Of a stretch of DNA of 64,000 bases, positions 8,961 to 17,330 are shown piece by piece; position 1 is the stretch's first letter, and each line of letters begins with the position of its first letter. Origin of the DNA: Bacteroidota bacterium (GTDB lineage: Bacteria > Bacteroidota > Bacteroidia > Chitinophagales > Chitinophagaceae); contig JADJSG010000007.1 of assembly GCA_016711825.1 (NCBI GenBank), positions 62,001 through 126,000 on the forward strand, given 5' to 3'. The translations under genes were made by a program, and so were the position numbers. The notes under the pieces were generated by a model. It worked only from the letters and a program-made list of their open reading frames with translations. It had not been told where the DNA came from and ran no database searches.

Positions 8961-9980
8961 TTTAATTCCACGGGCATTCAAAGCTTGTTGATATTTTTTG
9001 GCATTCGCCAGATGTGAGGTATAATCAATTGCAAAATTATGATATCCACTAAAATCTTCCTTCGCACAAAAAAATAAATACTTTGTTTCATCAGCATTTA
9101 ATACGGCATCGATGCTACTTTCTGATGGGGTACAAATAGGACCTGGAGGTAATCCCGCTACTTTATAAGTATTATAGGGTGAAGCGATTTGTGTGTGAAC
9201 CTGTAAAATTCTTTTTAAGGCGAAATCACCTACTGCAAACTTAACCGTGGGATCAGCGCCTAAATTCATCCCTATACGATAACGATTAATATACACACTC
9301 GCAATCTTTGGCTTTTCATCCTTTTTATTGGTTTCTTCTTCTACTATCGATGCAATGATAATAACTTGTATAGGGGTAAGATGTAAAATTTCTGCTTTCT
9401 TTTTACGTTCAGCATTCCAAAAATTATTTTTGTAGGCAGTCAGTTTATCCATCACTTTTTCGGGACTTACATTCCAATAAAATTCATACGTATTGGGCAT
9501 CAACAAACATTGTATCTGGTTACTATCAATTTGATGTTTTGTTAAAAAATCCTGGTTTTGAAATAATTGATACCAGGCATTCGCATCGGGTTCAAGCTGT
9601 GATGCCAGTTTTTTGACAATGTCATTTTTAGTCCTCAATTTATTAATCACCAATTTTACTGCACTTTGTCTTCCTTTTTTCAGGTTATTAATGATGGTGT
9701 AATTACCCATTCCTTTTTTTATTTCATACCTACCGGGGTGAATATTATTCGCCAAACGTAACCACGAAGCGATGCGTTTAAATGAATGGATGTTTTGTAC
9801 AATTGCACTATCCTGAAGGGTTTGTAACACTTGCTCATAGGTACTACCCGTTTTGATATATAAATATTTCTTATTCGAAAAATGACCTGTGTTAGATGAA
9901 AATAATAAATATAGTATGATGCACCCAAAAATTAAAATAAGCGAAATAAACAACAACCATTTTTTTTGCATGATTTTCAT
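8958..9980 (-). CDS. mltG: Endolytic murein transglycosylase MltG
   Basis: MltG cleaves nascent peptidoglycan strands at the inner membrane and sets glycan length. The 340-residue protein has one N-terminal membrane segment (residues ~8-28), a LysM-like region (YIKTGSTYEQVLQTL) and the YceG catalytic domain. The essential glutamate lies in SIVEEET (residues 211-217), followed by VYINRYRIGMNLGADPTVKFA and the conserved LPPGPICTPS near residue 275. The length is normal. Two in-frame ATGs (residues 1 and 4) could start it. It is the last gene of the minus-strand group; the dispersed repeat copy D begins at its stop codon. Confidence 0.93.
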   Translation of the reverse strand: MKIMQKKWLLFISLILIFGCIILYLLFSSNTGHFSNKKYLYIKTGSTYEQVLQTLQDSAIVQNIHSFKRIASWLRLANNIHPGRYEIKKGMGNYTIINNLKKGRQSAVKLVINKLRTKNDIVKKLASQLEPDANAWYQLFQNQDFLTKHQIDSNQIQCLLMPNTYEFYWNVSPEKVMDKLTAYKNNFWNAERKKKAEILHLTPIQVIIIASIVEEETNKKDEKPKIASVYINRYRIGMNLGADPTVKFAVGDFALKRILQVHTQIASPYNTYKVAGLPPGPICTPSESSIDAVLNADETKYLFFCAKEDFSGYHNFAIDYTSHLANAKKYQQALNARGIK

Positions 9981-10055
9981 AATGTGAAATGAGTAATTTA
10001 ACTAAGCCTAAGATAGAAATGTAATGATAAAAGCTTGAAAGGTAATTAATAAATT

Positions 10056-12182
10056 TTATTTTAAAATCCCTTGTACTTTTTGAATGGCGGTATCTGCAGG
10101 ATTGAGCTGATAGGCTTTAGCCCAAGCTTCTTTAGCTTTAGCATAATCCTGTGCATTATAAGCAAATCCGCCTAAGTCATACCAATAGCGGGCATTGGAT
10201 GGATTTATGTCAACAGCTAATTGTAAATACGATTTACCTTCTGACCATTTCTGTTGTCCCCCTAAATTAAATCCAACCCGATAGTAGGAATCTGCAAGTA
10301 AATCATAATACAATTTTTTACTCGGGTGACTTGGATACATTTTAAACGCTTTATCCCAACAAATTTTAGCACTATCAAGCTGTTGAAGTTTAGCATAGGC
10401 AATACCCAAATTTAAAAATCCATTTACAAATCCGGGATGTAGTTTAACTGCTTTTAAACCATACTGAATAGACTTGCGTACATATTCATTTTCTTGTGTT
10501 TTATTGCGTGGTAATTCTGACAAATCAATATTTCGTGAGGCAGCATTGCCATTCAATGATATACTTTCGGGCATGGTTTCTACATCGGTAAGTGCCAGTG
10601 TGATATCACTATGCCAGGCAAAATTTCGACTATATGTCTTAATAGAATAAAGCAATAAGATAGGTAATGTAATCACCATAATCAGCGTTTTGTTGTTGAG
10701 TTTATTGGAAATCCAAACTATACCAAAACCCAATACCATACAATATCCAAGTGAAGCATGAAATACTAAACGTTCACCCATGGTAGCACCCACATTAAAT
10801 ATCAAATTGGTAACAAGCAAAATAGTGAGCATGTAAAAAGCTATGGCAAATGCCATCCAGCTTTTTTTCTTTAAAGCTACCCATCCACCAACAATTAAAC
10901 CAATCAACAACAATATAGACAACCACACCAAAGGATTTGAAAAATTCTTGTATGGAATACTGTTATATCCATAATCAGAACTCAATGGATGAGGAAAGAT
11001 CTGTGTAATTAAATATTTTAAAAATATAAATAATTTTGTAGCCAATTTTTGGGTTTCATCAGCAAGCAAATACGGATTATTCATGAGTTCAGTATCCTGA
11101 ACATTCGATTTTCCGATTACGATTCCTGAACGAATAAAATAATAAATACCAAAGGTTACTATAAGACCAACAAACACAGGTAAGTACTTTTTCATGTCTA
11201 TACTGTCTGGACTTAATGACTGTTCCTTGCTGGTAAAAAGGTATAAAGAAAGGGGAACCAATATCAGCAATGTTGCTCCATATTCTTTTGAAAACATGGC
11301 ACATAAAAACGAAACACAAACCAAAAGAAGTACTTTCAGTGAGGGCTTCGATTGATATTTGTGTGCGCCAATGAGGGTAAGTAACATAAACATCAGCGAA
11401 AATATTTCATCCCTACTTTTCACATTTGCTACGACCTCTGTATGAATAGGATGTGCTAAAAAAAGCAATGAAATAATTAAAGCCAGCAATTTATTTTGTT
11501 TAAATACAATGGTGCTTAAAAAAACAAAGAGGATTGAAACAGCAAGTATATAAAACAATACATTATTAAAATGTCTCATGCCAAAGCCTTTGACACGCGT
11601 ATCTTTATCATTATACAATCCATCTTGATTGGTATCTTCTGCAGGCTCTCCTACTCCGTTTTTGTTTTCATCCCAATTGGTTTTTAAATAATTGTCTAAA
11701 AACGAATTGGTTGCCAGTCGGCGTTGATCATCATTTGACATATTGACAATCGATTCAGGCAATACCATTTTACCAATCAACTCTTGTTCAATAGCAAACG
11801 TTGCTACTGAAAGCGGACGATAACGACCACCTGCTAACTGTGCTGTGGTATTCATTTGTTTATAAAAACTATCGAATAAATCTTTACTGAAAATATCTGG
11901 TATACCTTGCATGCCTTGCAATACATATTCATTTTTACATATTACAATATCGTCGTCTAAAGCAAATTGGGCATTGAATGTATTTGAATAAATAGCCAAT
12001 CCTAATATGGCTATAATGATATAAGGCACGAATCCCTTGGTTATTTTTTCAACCCAACCCATAGTAGCAGATTCAGAAGATGGGTTCATAACATTTGAAG
12101 CCTTTACTTCCTGCTTAGGGGATGTTGCTAAAGGTGTTTTATTGACCTTGCTTGCGGGAGATTTATGATTGTTTTTAGCCAT
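10056..12182 (-). CDS. TMTC-like GT-C glycosyltransferase with C-terminal TPR repeats
   Basis: This 708-residue membrane protein resembles the TMTC/protein O-mannosyltransferase group, which takes sugars from lipid-linked donors. A basic Ser/Lys-rich head (1-45) precedes membrane segment 1 (~50-68), then the acidic DDD at residues 76-78 in the first periplasmic loop, where GT-C enzymes carry a catalytic or metal-binding acidic pair. About nine more hydrophobic segments follow (~205-535), then TPR repeats (~570-705). The first loop carries two calcium-loop-like motifs (D171-ENKNG and D183-TNQDG), like dockerin or EF-hand loops. It lies 46 bp after folC. Glycosylation of exported proteins is a reasonable inference; donor and acceptor are unknown. 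Confidence 0.75.
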   Translation of the reverse strand: MAKNNHKSPASKVNKTPLATSPKQEVKASNVMNPSSESATMGWVEKITKGFVPYIIIAILGLAIYSNTFNAQFALDDDIVICKNEYVLQGMQGIPDIFSKDLFDSFYKQMNTTAQLAGGRYRPLSVATFAIEQELIGKMVLPESIVNMSNDDQRRLATNSFLDNYLKTNWDENKNGVGEPAEDTNQDGLYNDKDTRVKGFGMRHFNNVLFYILAVSILFVFLSTIVFKQNKLLALIISLLFLAHPIHTEVVANVKSRDEIFSLMFMLLTLIGAHKYQSKPSLKVLLLVCVSFLCAMFSKEYGATLLILVPLSLYLFTSKEQSLSPDSIDMKKYLPVFVGLIVTFGIYYFIRSGIVIGKSNVQDTELMNNPYLLADETQKLATKLFIFLKYLITQIFPHPLSSDYGYNSIPYKNFSNPLVWLSILLLIGLIVGGWVALKKKSWMAFAIAFYMLTILLVTNLIFNVGATMGERLVFHASLGYCMVLGFGIVWISNKLNNKTLIMVITLPILLLYSIKTYSRNFAWHSDITLALTDVETMPESISLNGNAASRNIDLSELPRNKTQENEYVRKSIQYGLKAVKLHPGFVNGFLNLGIAYAKLQQLDSAKICWDKAFKMYPSHPSKKLYYDLLADSYYRVGFNLGGQQKWSEGKSYLQLAVDINPSNARYWYDLGGFAYNAQDYAKAKEAWAKAYQLNPADTAIQKVQGILK

Positions 12183-12228
12183 ATTGCTTTTTTCAGATTT
12201 TAAAAATAATATTGAAATTCGTTTTTTT

Positions 12229-13551
12229 CTAATGAATATTGTTTTCGATAAAATGATAGGCTTCTTCCAAAATAAAAAAACTACCTGTTACTAAAATCAC
12301 ATCGTTTGCACTTGCCCGACTCATGGCCGATTGCAAGCCTTCTTGTATCGTTGGTGCCTGTTCTCCTTTCAAACCGATTGCTGTTGCCATTTCATATAAA
12401 ATTTCTTTTGGCAAAGCACGTGGAATAGCTGCTTCTACAAAGTAATAATTTGCCTGTTTGGGAAATCGTTGTAAGATTTCCTGGATTTCTTTGTCTTTTA
12501 CAAAACCAGTGATAATATATAAAGTTTGATAAGTCAGGGTTGCGATTTGTTCAAACAAAGCATTGATTCCTGCTTCATTGTGCGACACATCAAAAATAAT
12601 AGTAGGTTGTTGATGAACAATATCAAAGCGACCTTTAAAACCAATCAATGTTTTGGTATTTGCAAATACATTTTCAATAGACCAACCTGACAAATCCCAC
12701 CCTTTGTTTTTCATCACATCTAAGGTTTTTAGTACTGTAATGATATTTTTCGATTGGTAAGTTCCCATCAAGTCGGTGCAAATATTCATAAGTTGCATCG
12801 TTGATTTGTCAATGATTTTGAGCCATTGTTTACCTGCTTTCATTTCACTATAAACAGCACTATAGGTATTATCAGCAAAAAACACTGTACTCTCATGCAT
12901 GATGGCTGTTGTTATAAATATCTTTTGTAATGCTTCTTGCGTTTCGCCAATCACCACAGGTACCTTATTTTTTATTATCCCTGCTTTTTGCAATGCAATT
13001 TCTTGCAACGTTTCGCCTAATAGATATGCATGGTCATTACTGATATTGGTAATAACTGACACTTCAGGTGTAATAATATTGGTACTATCTAACAATCCTC
13101 CTAAACCCGTTTCAATAATAGCAATATCTACCGATTGTTCTGCAAAGTAAGTAAAGGCCATCGCCACTGTCAATTCAAAAAATGAAGGTTGAATGTCTTC
13201 GATCAATTTTTCATGATTTTTTACAAAATCTACCACATACTGCTTTGAAATATCGACACCATTGATTTTGATTCTTTCTCTGAAATCGACGATATGCGGA
13301 CTTGTATAGAGGGCTGTTTTGTAACCGCTTTGTTGAAAAGCTGCAGCAAGCAGGGCACTGCAACTCCCTTTACCGTTCGTACCTGCTATATGAATACTTT
13401 TAAATTTTGATTGTGGATTCTTTAATTTTTCGCACAATAAAAGGGTATTGTCTAAATTTGGTTTATAGGCTGCAGCACCGATGCGTGTAAACATGGGCAA
13501 CTTCATATACAACTGTTGCAAGGTAGCTTGATAGGTTTGTGCTAAATCCAT
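12229..13551 (-). CDS. folC: Bifunctional dihydrofolate synthase / folylpolyglutamate synthase
   Basis: Adds glutamate to dihydropteroate and extends polyglutamate tails on folates. The 440-residue protein carries the Mur-ligase-type P-loop GTNGKGS near residue 57, the TSPHIVDFRERI segment, the second ATP/Mg site (IIETGLGGLLDSTN, then NDH in TNISNDHAYLLG), and the C-terminal FDVSHNEAG and VTGSFFILEEA motifs. Length and order are normal. It starts 9 bp after the Nudix gene and probably shares its transcript. The other folate gene in the window, folP at 48734, is unlinked. Confidence 0.95.
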   Translation of the reverse strand: MDLAQTYQATLQQLYMKLPMFTRIGAAAYKPNLDNTLLLCEKLKNPQSKFKSIHIAGTNGKGSCSALLAAAFQQSGYKTALYTSPHIVDFRERIKINGVDISKQYVVDFVKNHEKLIEDIQPSFFELTVAMAFTYFAEQSVDIAIIETGLGGLLDSTNIITPEVSVITNISNDHAYLLGETLQEIALQKAGIIKNKVPVVIGETQEALQKIFITTAIMHESTVFFADNTYSAVYSEMKAGKQWLKIIDKSTMQLMNICTDLMGTYQSKNIITVLKTLDVMKNKGWDLSGWSIENVFANTKTLIGFKGRFDIVHQQPTIIFDVSHNEAGINALFEQIATLTYQTLYIITGFVKDKEIQEILQRFPKQANYYFVEAAIPRALPKEILYEMATAIGLKGEQAPTIQEGLQSAMSRASANDVILVTGSFFILEEAYHFIENNIH

Positions 13552-13560
13552 AGTAAAAGG

Positions 13561-14184
13561 CTAAATCAAATCTTTGATTAAATGTTCTAATTCTGAAATA
13601 ATCATGGCTGTAGCACCCCAAACAACGGTCTTGTCATTTAACAAGTATACAGGCGATTCTAATACTATGTTTGATGAAGTGGTAATCACCCTCATTTCTT
13701 TTTTGGTATCATCAAAAAGGGTTTGCAAGGGCATTTTAATCACCTCTTGTACTTCATAAGGAGAAACATTCATCTCAAATGGATGATTTAGTATACCCAC
13801 AGCCGGAGTTACATGAAAATTACTGGGTGGTATATATAAGGATGAAAGTACTCCGATAATTTGAATGGCCTCTTGCTTGATTCCTATTTCTTCTTCACAT
13901 TCGCGTTTGGCTGTTTCTACGATATCTTTATCTAGTTCTTCCTTTTTTCCACCTGGGAAACTAATTTGTCCACTATGTACATGTCCGTCGCTAGCTCTTA
14001 ACATTAACAAGGTATGCCATTGATTTTGTTCCTCAAAAAGCAAAACCATCACACCACTTTGTCGTGCATCCACTGGAGCATCGAGTTGATTGATACGACT
14101 TAAAGGTGCCATCTTCATTTGGGCTTGTCTTCCCGGTAAGGGTTGACTCATACGGGCTTTGATTTGTTGAATAAAATCACTCAT
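13561..14184 (-). CDS. Nudix hydrolase, CoA pyrophosphatase-like
   Basis: A 207-residue Nudix protein. The Nudix box reads SFPGGKKEELD followed by TAKRECEEEIGI. The spacing FPGG...D...TAxRE is that of the CoA-diphosphatase branch (NudL/Nudt7-like), as is the upstream VLLFEEQNQWHTLLMLR. Such enzymes split CoA or its derivatives into 4'-phosphopantetheine and 3',5'-ADP; the true substrate here is not proven. Its start overlaps the 3' end of rlmD by 8 bp, so translation is probably coupled, and folC follows after 9 bp. Confidence 0.85.
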   Translation of the reverse strand: MSDFIQQIKARMSQPLPGRQAQMKMAPLSRINQLDAPVDARQSGVMVLLFEEQNQWHTLLMLRASDGHVHSGQISFPGGKKEELDKDIVETAKRECEEEIGIKQEAIQIIGVLSSLYIPPSNFHVTPAVGILNHPFEMNVSPYEVQEVIKMPLQTLFDDTKKEMRVITTSSNIVLESPVYLLNDKTVVWGATAMIISELEHLIKDLI

Positions 14185-15592
14185 CTATATTATTTTTCAA
14201 ATGCAACAAAACAACATTTTCTACATGATGGGTATGTGGAAACATATCAACAGCTTGCGATAATATTAAATCGTATTTTGTTGAAAGCAATTGTAAATCT
14301 CTTGCCTGGGTAGCTGGGTTGCAACTCACATATACTATTTTGGGGGAAGCAATCTCAAGCAATTTTTCTAATAATGCTTGATGACAACCTGCTCTGGGCG
14401 GATCTATAATCACAATATCAGGTTGACCATGTTTGGTAAAAAATTCTTGGTTGCACACTTTAATTACATCCCCAACATGAAAACTTACATTTTGAACATC
14501 ATTCAAGGCCGCATTGATTTTGGCATCTTCTATTGCATCTTCCACAGTTTCTACACCAATGATTTTTTTTACCTGCTTTGACAAATAAATACCAATACTG
14601 CCTGTGCCACAATACAAATCATAAAGAACTTCATTCCCAGTACAATGGGCAAATTCCCTCACAATATTATAAAGATTTACCGTTTGGGATGGATTGGTTT
14701 GAAAAAATGATTTGGGACTGATTTTAAAAACAAAAGTATCTAATTGCTCTTCAATATATTTTTTACCTGCATAATTGATGACTTCCTGATCATAAATTGA
14801 ATCATTCATTTTTAAATTTAAGGTATAATTTAAAGAAGTGATTTCAGGAAATGCAGTTTGAATGGCAGACATAATCAATTGAATGGAAGTTTGATCGTCT
14901 TCACCAAATACGACATTGACCAATACCTGATGCGTACTACTCACCCTAATTTGGAGGGTTCTCAATAAACCTACATGGTTTTTAATATCATAAAAAGTGA
15001 ATGCATGTTCGGCAGCAAGCGCTCTGATAAAATTTTTAATTTCATTGCTCGGAGATGATTGTAAATAACAGGTTTCAATATCTATCACTTTATCAAATAA
15101 GCGAGGTGCATGAAATCCTAATACATTTTTTTCGAATGAAATACCTGCATTCAGATCCTCTGAAGTTAAATATTGTTTGTTTGAAAAAGTAAATTCTAAT
15201 TTATTACGGTAAAAAGTTGTTAACTCACAACCTTTAATGGGTAAATATTCTGCGACATTTACACGACCTATTCTTGTCAATTGGTCTTTTACTTGTTGTT
15301 CCTTATATTGGATTTGTAATGCATAAGGGAGCATTTGCCATTTACAACCACCACAAATGCCAAAGTGCTGACAAAAGGGTTCAATTCTATGTTCAGACTT
15401 TTTAGTAATCCATTTCACACCGGCAGAGGCCCAGTCTTTTTTATTTTTTGTAACGTATACCGTGGCTACATCGCCAGGTACCACCCCTTCTACAAATATT
15501 ACTTTGTCATGATGTCTCCCAATACACTTCCCCTCTGCAGCATAAGATTCGATGGTTAAATCTTCAATAATCGTTTTTTTTCGTTTACTCAT
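14177..15592 (-). CDS. rlmD: 23S rRNA (uracil-5-)-methyltransferase, RumA/RlmD family
   Basis: Transfers a methyl group from SAM to C5 of a uracil in 23S rRNA (U1939 in E. coli for RlmD). The 471-residue protein has an N-terminal TRAM domain (residues ~5-62), an iron-sulfur cysteine set in CQHFGICGGC, the SAM-binding YDLYCGTGSIGIYLS, IIDPPRAGC, and the catalytic nucleophile cysteine in YVSCNPATQARDL. The family also holds RlmC and TrmA, so the exact position is inferred. The ATG at 15592 overlaps the stop of a six-codon upstream frame (ATGA), in a short tandem duplication of the start region. Confidence 0.9.
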   Translation of the reverse strand: MSKRKKTIIEDLTIESYAAEGKCIGRHHDKVIFVEGVVPGDVATVYVTKNKKDWASAGVKWITKKSEHRIEPFCQHFGICGGCKWQMLPYALQIQYKEQQVKDQLTRIGRVNVAEYLPIKGCELTTFYRNKLEFTFSNKQYLTSEDLNAGISFEKNVLGFHAPRLFDKVIDIETCYLQSSPSNEIKNFIRALAAEHAFTFYDIKNHVGLLRTLQIRVSSTHQVLVNVVFGEDDQTSIQLIMSAIQTAFPEITSLNYTLNLKMNDSIYDQEVINYAGKKYIEEQLDTFVFKISPKSFFQTNPSQTVNLYNIVREFAHCTGNEVLYDLYCGTGSIGIYLSKQVKKIIGVETVEDAIEDAKINAALNDVQNVSFHVGDVIKVCNQEFFTKHGQPDIVIIDPPRAGCHQALLEKLLEIASPKIVYVSCNPATQARDLQLLSTKYDLILSQAVDMFPHTHHVENVVLLHLKNNIDE

Positions 15593-15615
15593 TGTTCAAT
15601 ATTACTCATTGTTCA
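15585..15615 (-). repeat. Tandem 14-bp duplication of the rlmD start region with a six-codon upstream frame
   Basis: TTACTCATTGTTCA occurs at 15585-15598 and again at 15602-15615. On the minus strand both copies read TGAACAATGAGTAA. The upstream ATG (15607-15609) opens a frame encoding MSNIEQ and stops at TGA (15589-15591), overlapping the rlmD ATG as ATGA. Confidence 0.6.
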
Positions 15616-15760
15616 CGATGATAACTGATTCCTTTTTAATCTTGAATAAAATATTTGTCAATTTCTTCATTGTGTTAAAGTGCTGCAAATGTAACAACTT
15701 CATATTTTTTTACTCCGTCTTTATTGAGTAATTTCGTTCACTTTTAAAAAAAAACTTAAA

Positions 15761-17275
15761 ATGAAGTCAAAGATTTTCAGTTTATCCCCTGTTGTATCAG
15801 GAAAATTCAGTCATTCACAAATACGGTCCTTAGGAAATAAAGTGATTTTAAGTTTAATCGTTTTTTTAAGTTTCCAATCGTTGCTGATGGCTAAAGATGG
15901 TTATCAAATCAATGTTAAATTTAATGATGCGAAAGACTCTTCCATTTTTCTTTGTCATTACTTTGGTAAAGGAAGTACCGTATTTAAAGATGACTCATTA
16001 AAACTAAATAGTAAAGGAGAAGGTCTTTTCAAATCAGATAAAAAAATAGTAGGTGGTATTTATATGCTACTCTTTGCTGACAAATCTGCTTCTATGGAAA
16101 TCATTCTTTTGAATGGTGATAATTTTTCGATAGAAGTATCAAAAAGCGACATTTACAATACAGCCGTTTTTAAGGGTAATACAGAAAATAACAAATTTTA
16201 CGATTATCAAAAATTTCTGGGTAATTATGGTAAAGAATACCAGGCATTAGAAAGTGGTTTATTAACCGCCAAAAACAAAAAAGACTCTTCGGCAGTGTAT
16301 GATAAATTGAGAGAAAAAGGAAAAACCTTAAATCAATATCGTTTTGATTATATCGAAAAAAATCCAACCACCTTTCTGAGTAAATTATTTAATGCTTTAG
16401 AAGAACCTGAAATACCAACCGTATTGCCTACAAAAGCTGATGGAAGCAAAGACTCCTCTTACCCGAGAGAATTTTATAAATCAAATTATTGGAAAAAATA
16501 TGATTTCAGAGACGACCGTTTAATTTATACCCCCATTTATGAAAGAAAATTAGATGATTACTTAACCAAACTGGTTGTTCCAGTACCCGATACGGTTGAA
16601 CGCGAAGCGGATGCATTATTGAAAAAATGTGAAGGCATGGAAGAAACCTTTAAGTATACTTTATGGTACCTGACAAGATGGAGCGAAACCAGTAAAGTGA
16701 TGGGTATGGATGAAGTGTTTGTTTACTTAGTAGAAAACTATTACATGAAAGGAAAAGCAACATGGATAGATTCAGCCCAATTGGCTAAATATGAAGACCG
16801 TGCACGCAAAATAGCACCAAACATGATAGGTCAGCCTGCTATGGATATGCGTATGTTAGACACCACAAACAACAATGTGATTCCTTTATCAAGTGTGAAA
16901 GCAGATTATACCATTGTTATTTTCTGGTCACCTACTTGTGGACATTGTCAAAAGGAAATGCCCAAATTTGATTCTTTGTATCATGCAGTGCTCAAAAAAT
17001 ACAATGTAAAAATATATGCAGTAGAAGCCGAAGACGAAACCGAAAAATGGAAAACGTATATTCGAGAACATAAACTAGGTGAAGGTTGGATACATGTGCA
17101 TGATCCAAAACGCACCACCAACTTCAGGGCTTTTTATGATGTTTACAGCACCCCTACTTTATATTTGTTAGACGACAAAAAAATCATCCGTGGCAAACGA
17201 ATTGATCATCAAAACGTAGTTGGCCTCATCGAATGGCTTGATAAAAAGAAGAAACGAGAAAACGAAAAAAAATAA
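15761..17275 (+). CDS. Periplasmic TlpA-like thioredoxin-fold protein with DUF5106-like domain
   Basis: A 504-residue exported protein. The N-terminus has an unusually long polar stretch (residues 1-26) before the hydrophobic core (VILSLIVFLSFQSLLMA); no other ATG would give a normal signal peptide, so the start is kept. Residues ~50-140 resemble the DUF4369 beta domain, the middle is alpha-helical and DUF5106-like, and the C-terminal ~130 residues are a TlpA/AhpC-type thioredoxin fold with active site SPTCGHCQKEMP. It is probably a thiol-disulfide oxidoreductase of the periplasm. The PpiC-type isomerase lies 55 bp downstream; together they suggest an envelope-protein folding unit. Confidence 0.85.
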   Translation: MKSKIFSLSPVVSGKFSHSQIRSLGNKVILSLIVFLSFQSLLMAKDGYQINVKFNDAKDSSIFLCHYFGKGSTVFKDDSLKLNSKGEGLFKSDKKIVGGIYMLLFADKSASMEIILLNGDNFSIEVSKSDIYNTAVFKGNTENNKFYDYQKFLGNYGKEYQALESGLLTAKNKKDSSAVYDKLREKGKTLNQYRFDYIEKNPTTFLSKLFNALEEPEIPTVLPTKADGSKDSSYPREFYKSNYWKKYDFRDDRLIYTPIYERKLDDYLTKLVVPVPDTVEREADALLKKCEGMEETFKYTLWYLTRWSETSKVMGMDEVFVYLVENYYMKGKATWIDSAQLAKYEDRARKIAPNMIGQPAMDMRMLDTTNNNVIPLSSVKADYTIVIFWSPTCGHCQKEMPKFDSLYHAVLKKYNVKIYAVEAEDETEKWKTYIREHKLGEGWIHVHDPKRTTNFRAFYDVYSTPTLYLLDDKKIIRGKRIDHQNVVGLIEWLDKKKKRENEKK

Positions 17276-17330
17276 TCATTAGAAACATCCTATCTTCAAA
17301 CCCAAAATAAAAAACAACGCATTTAAAATT

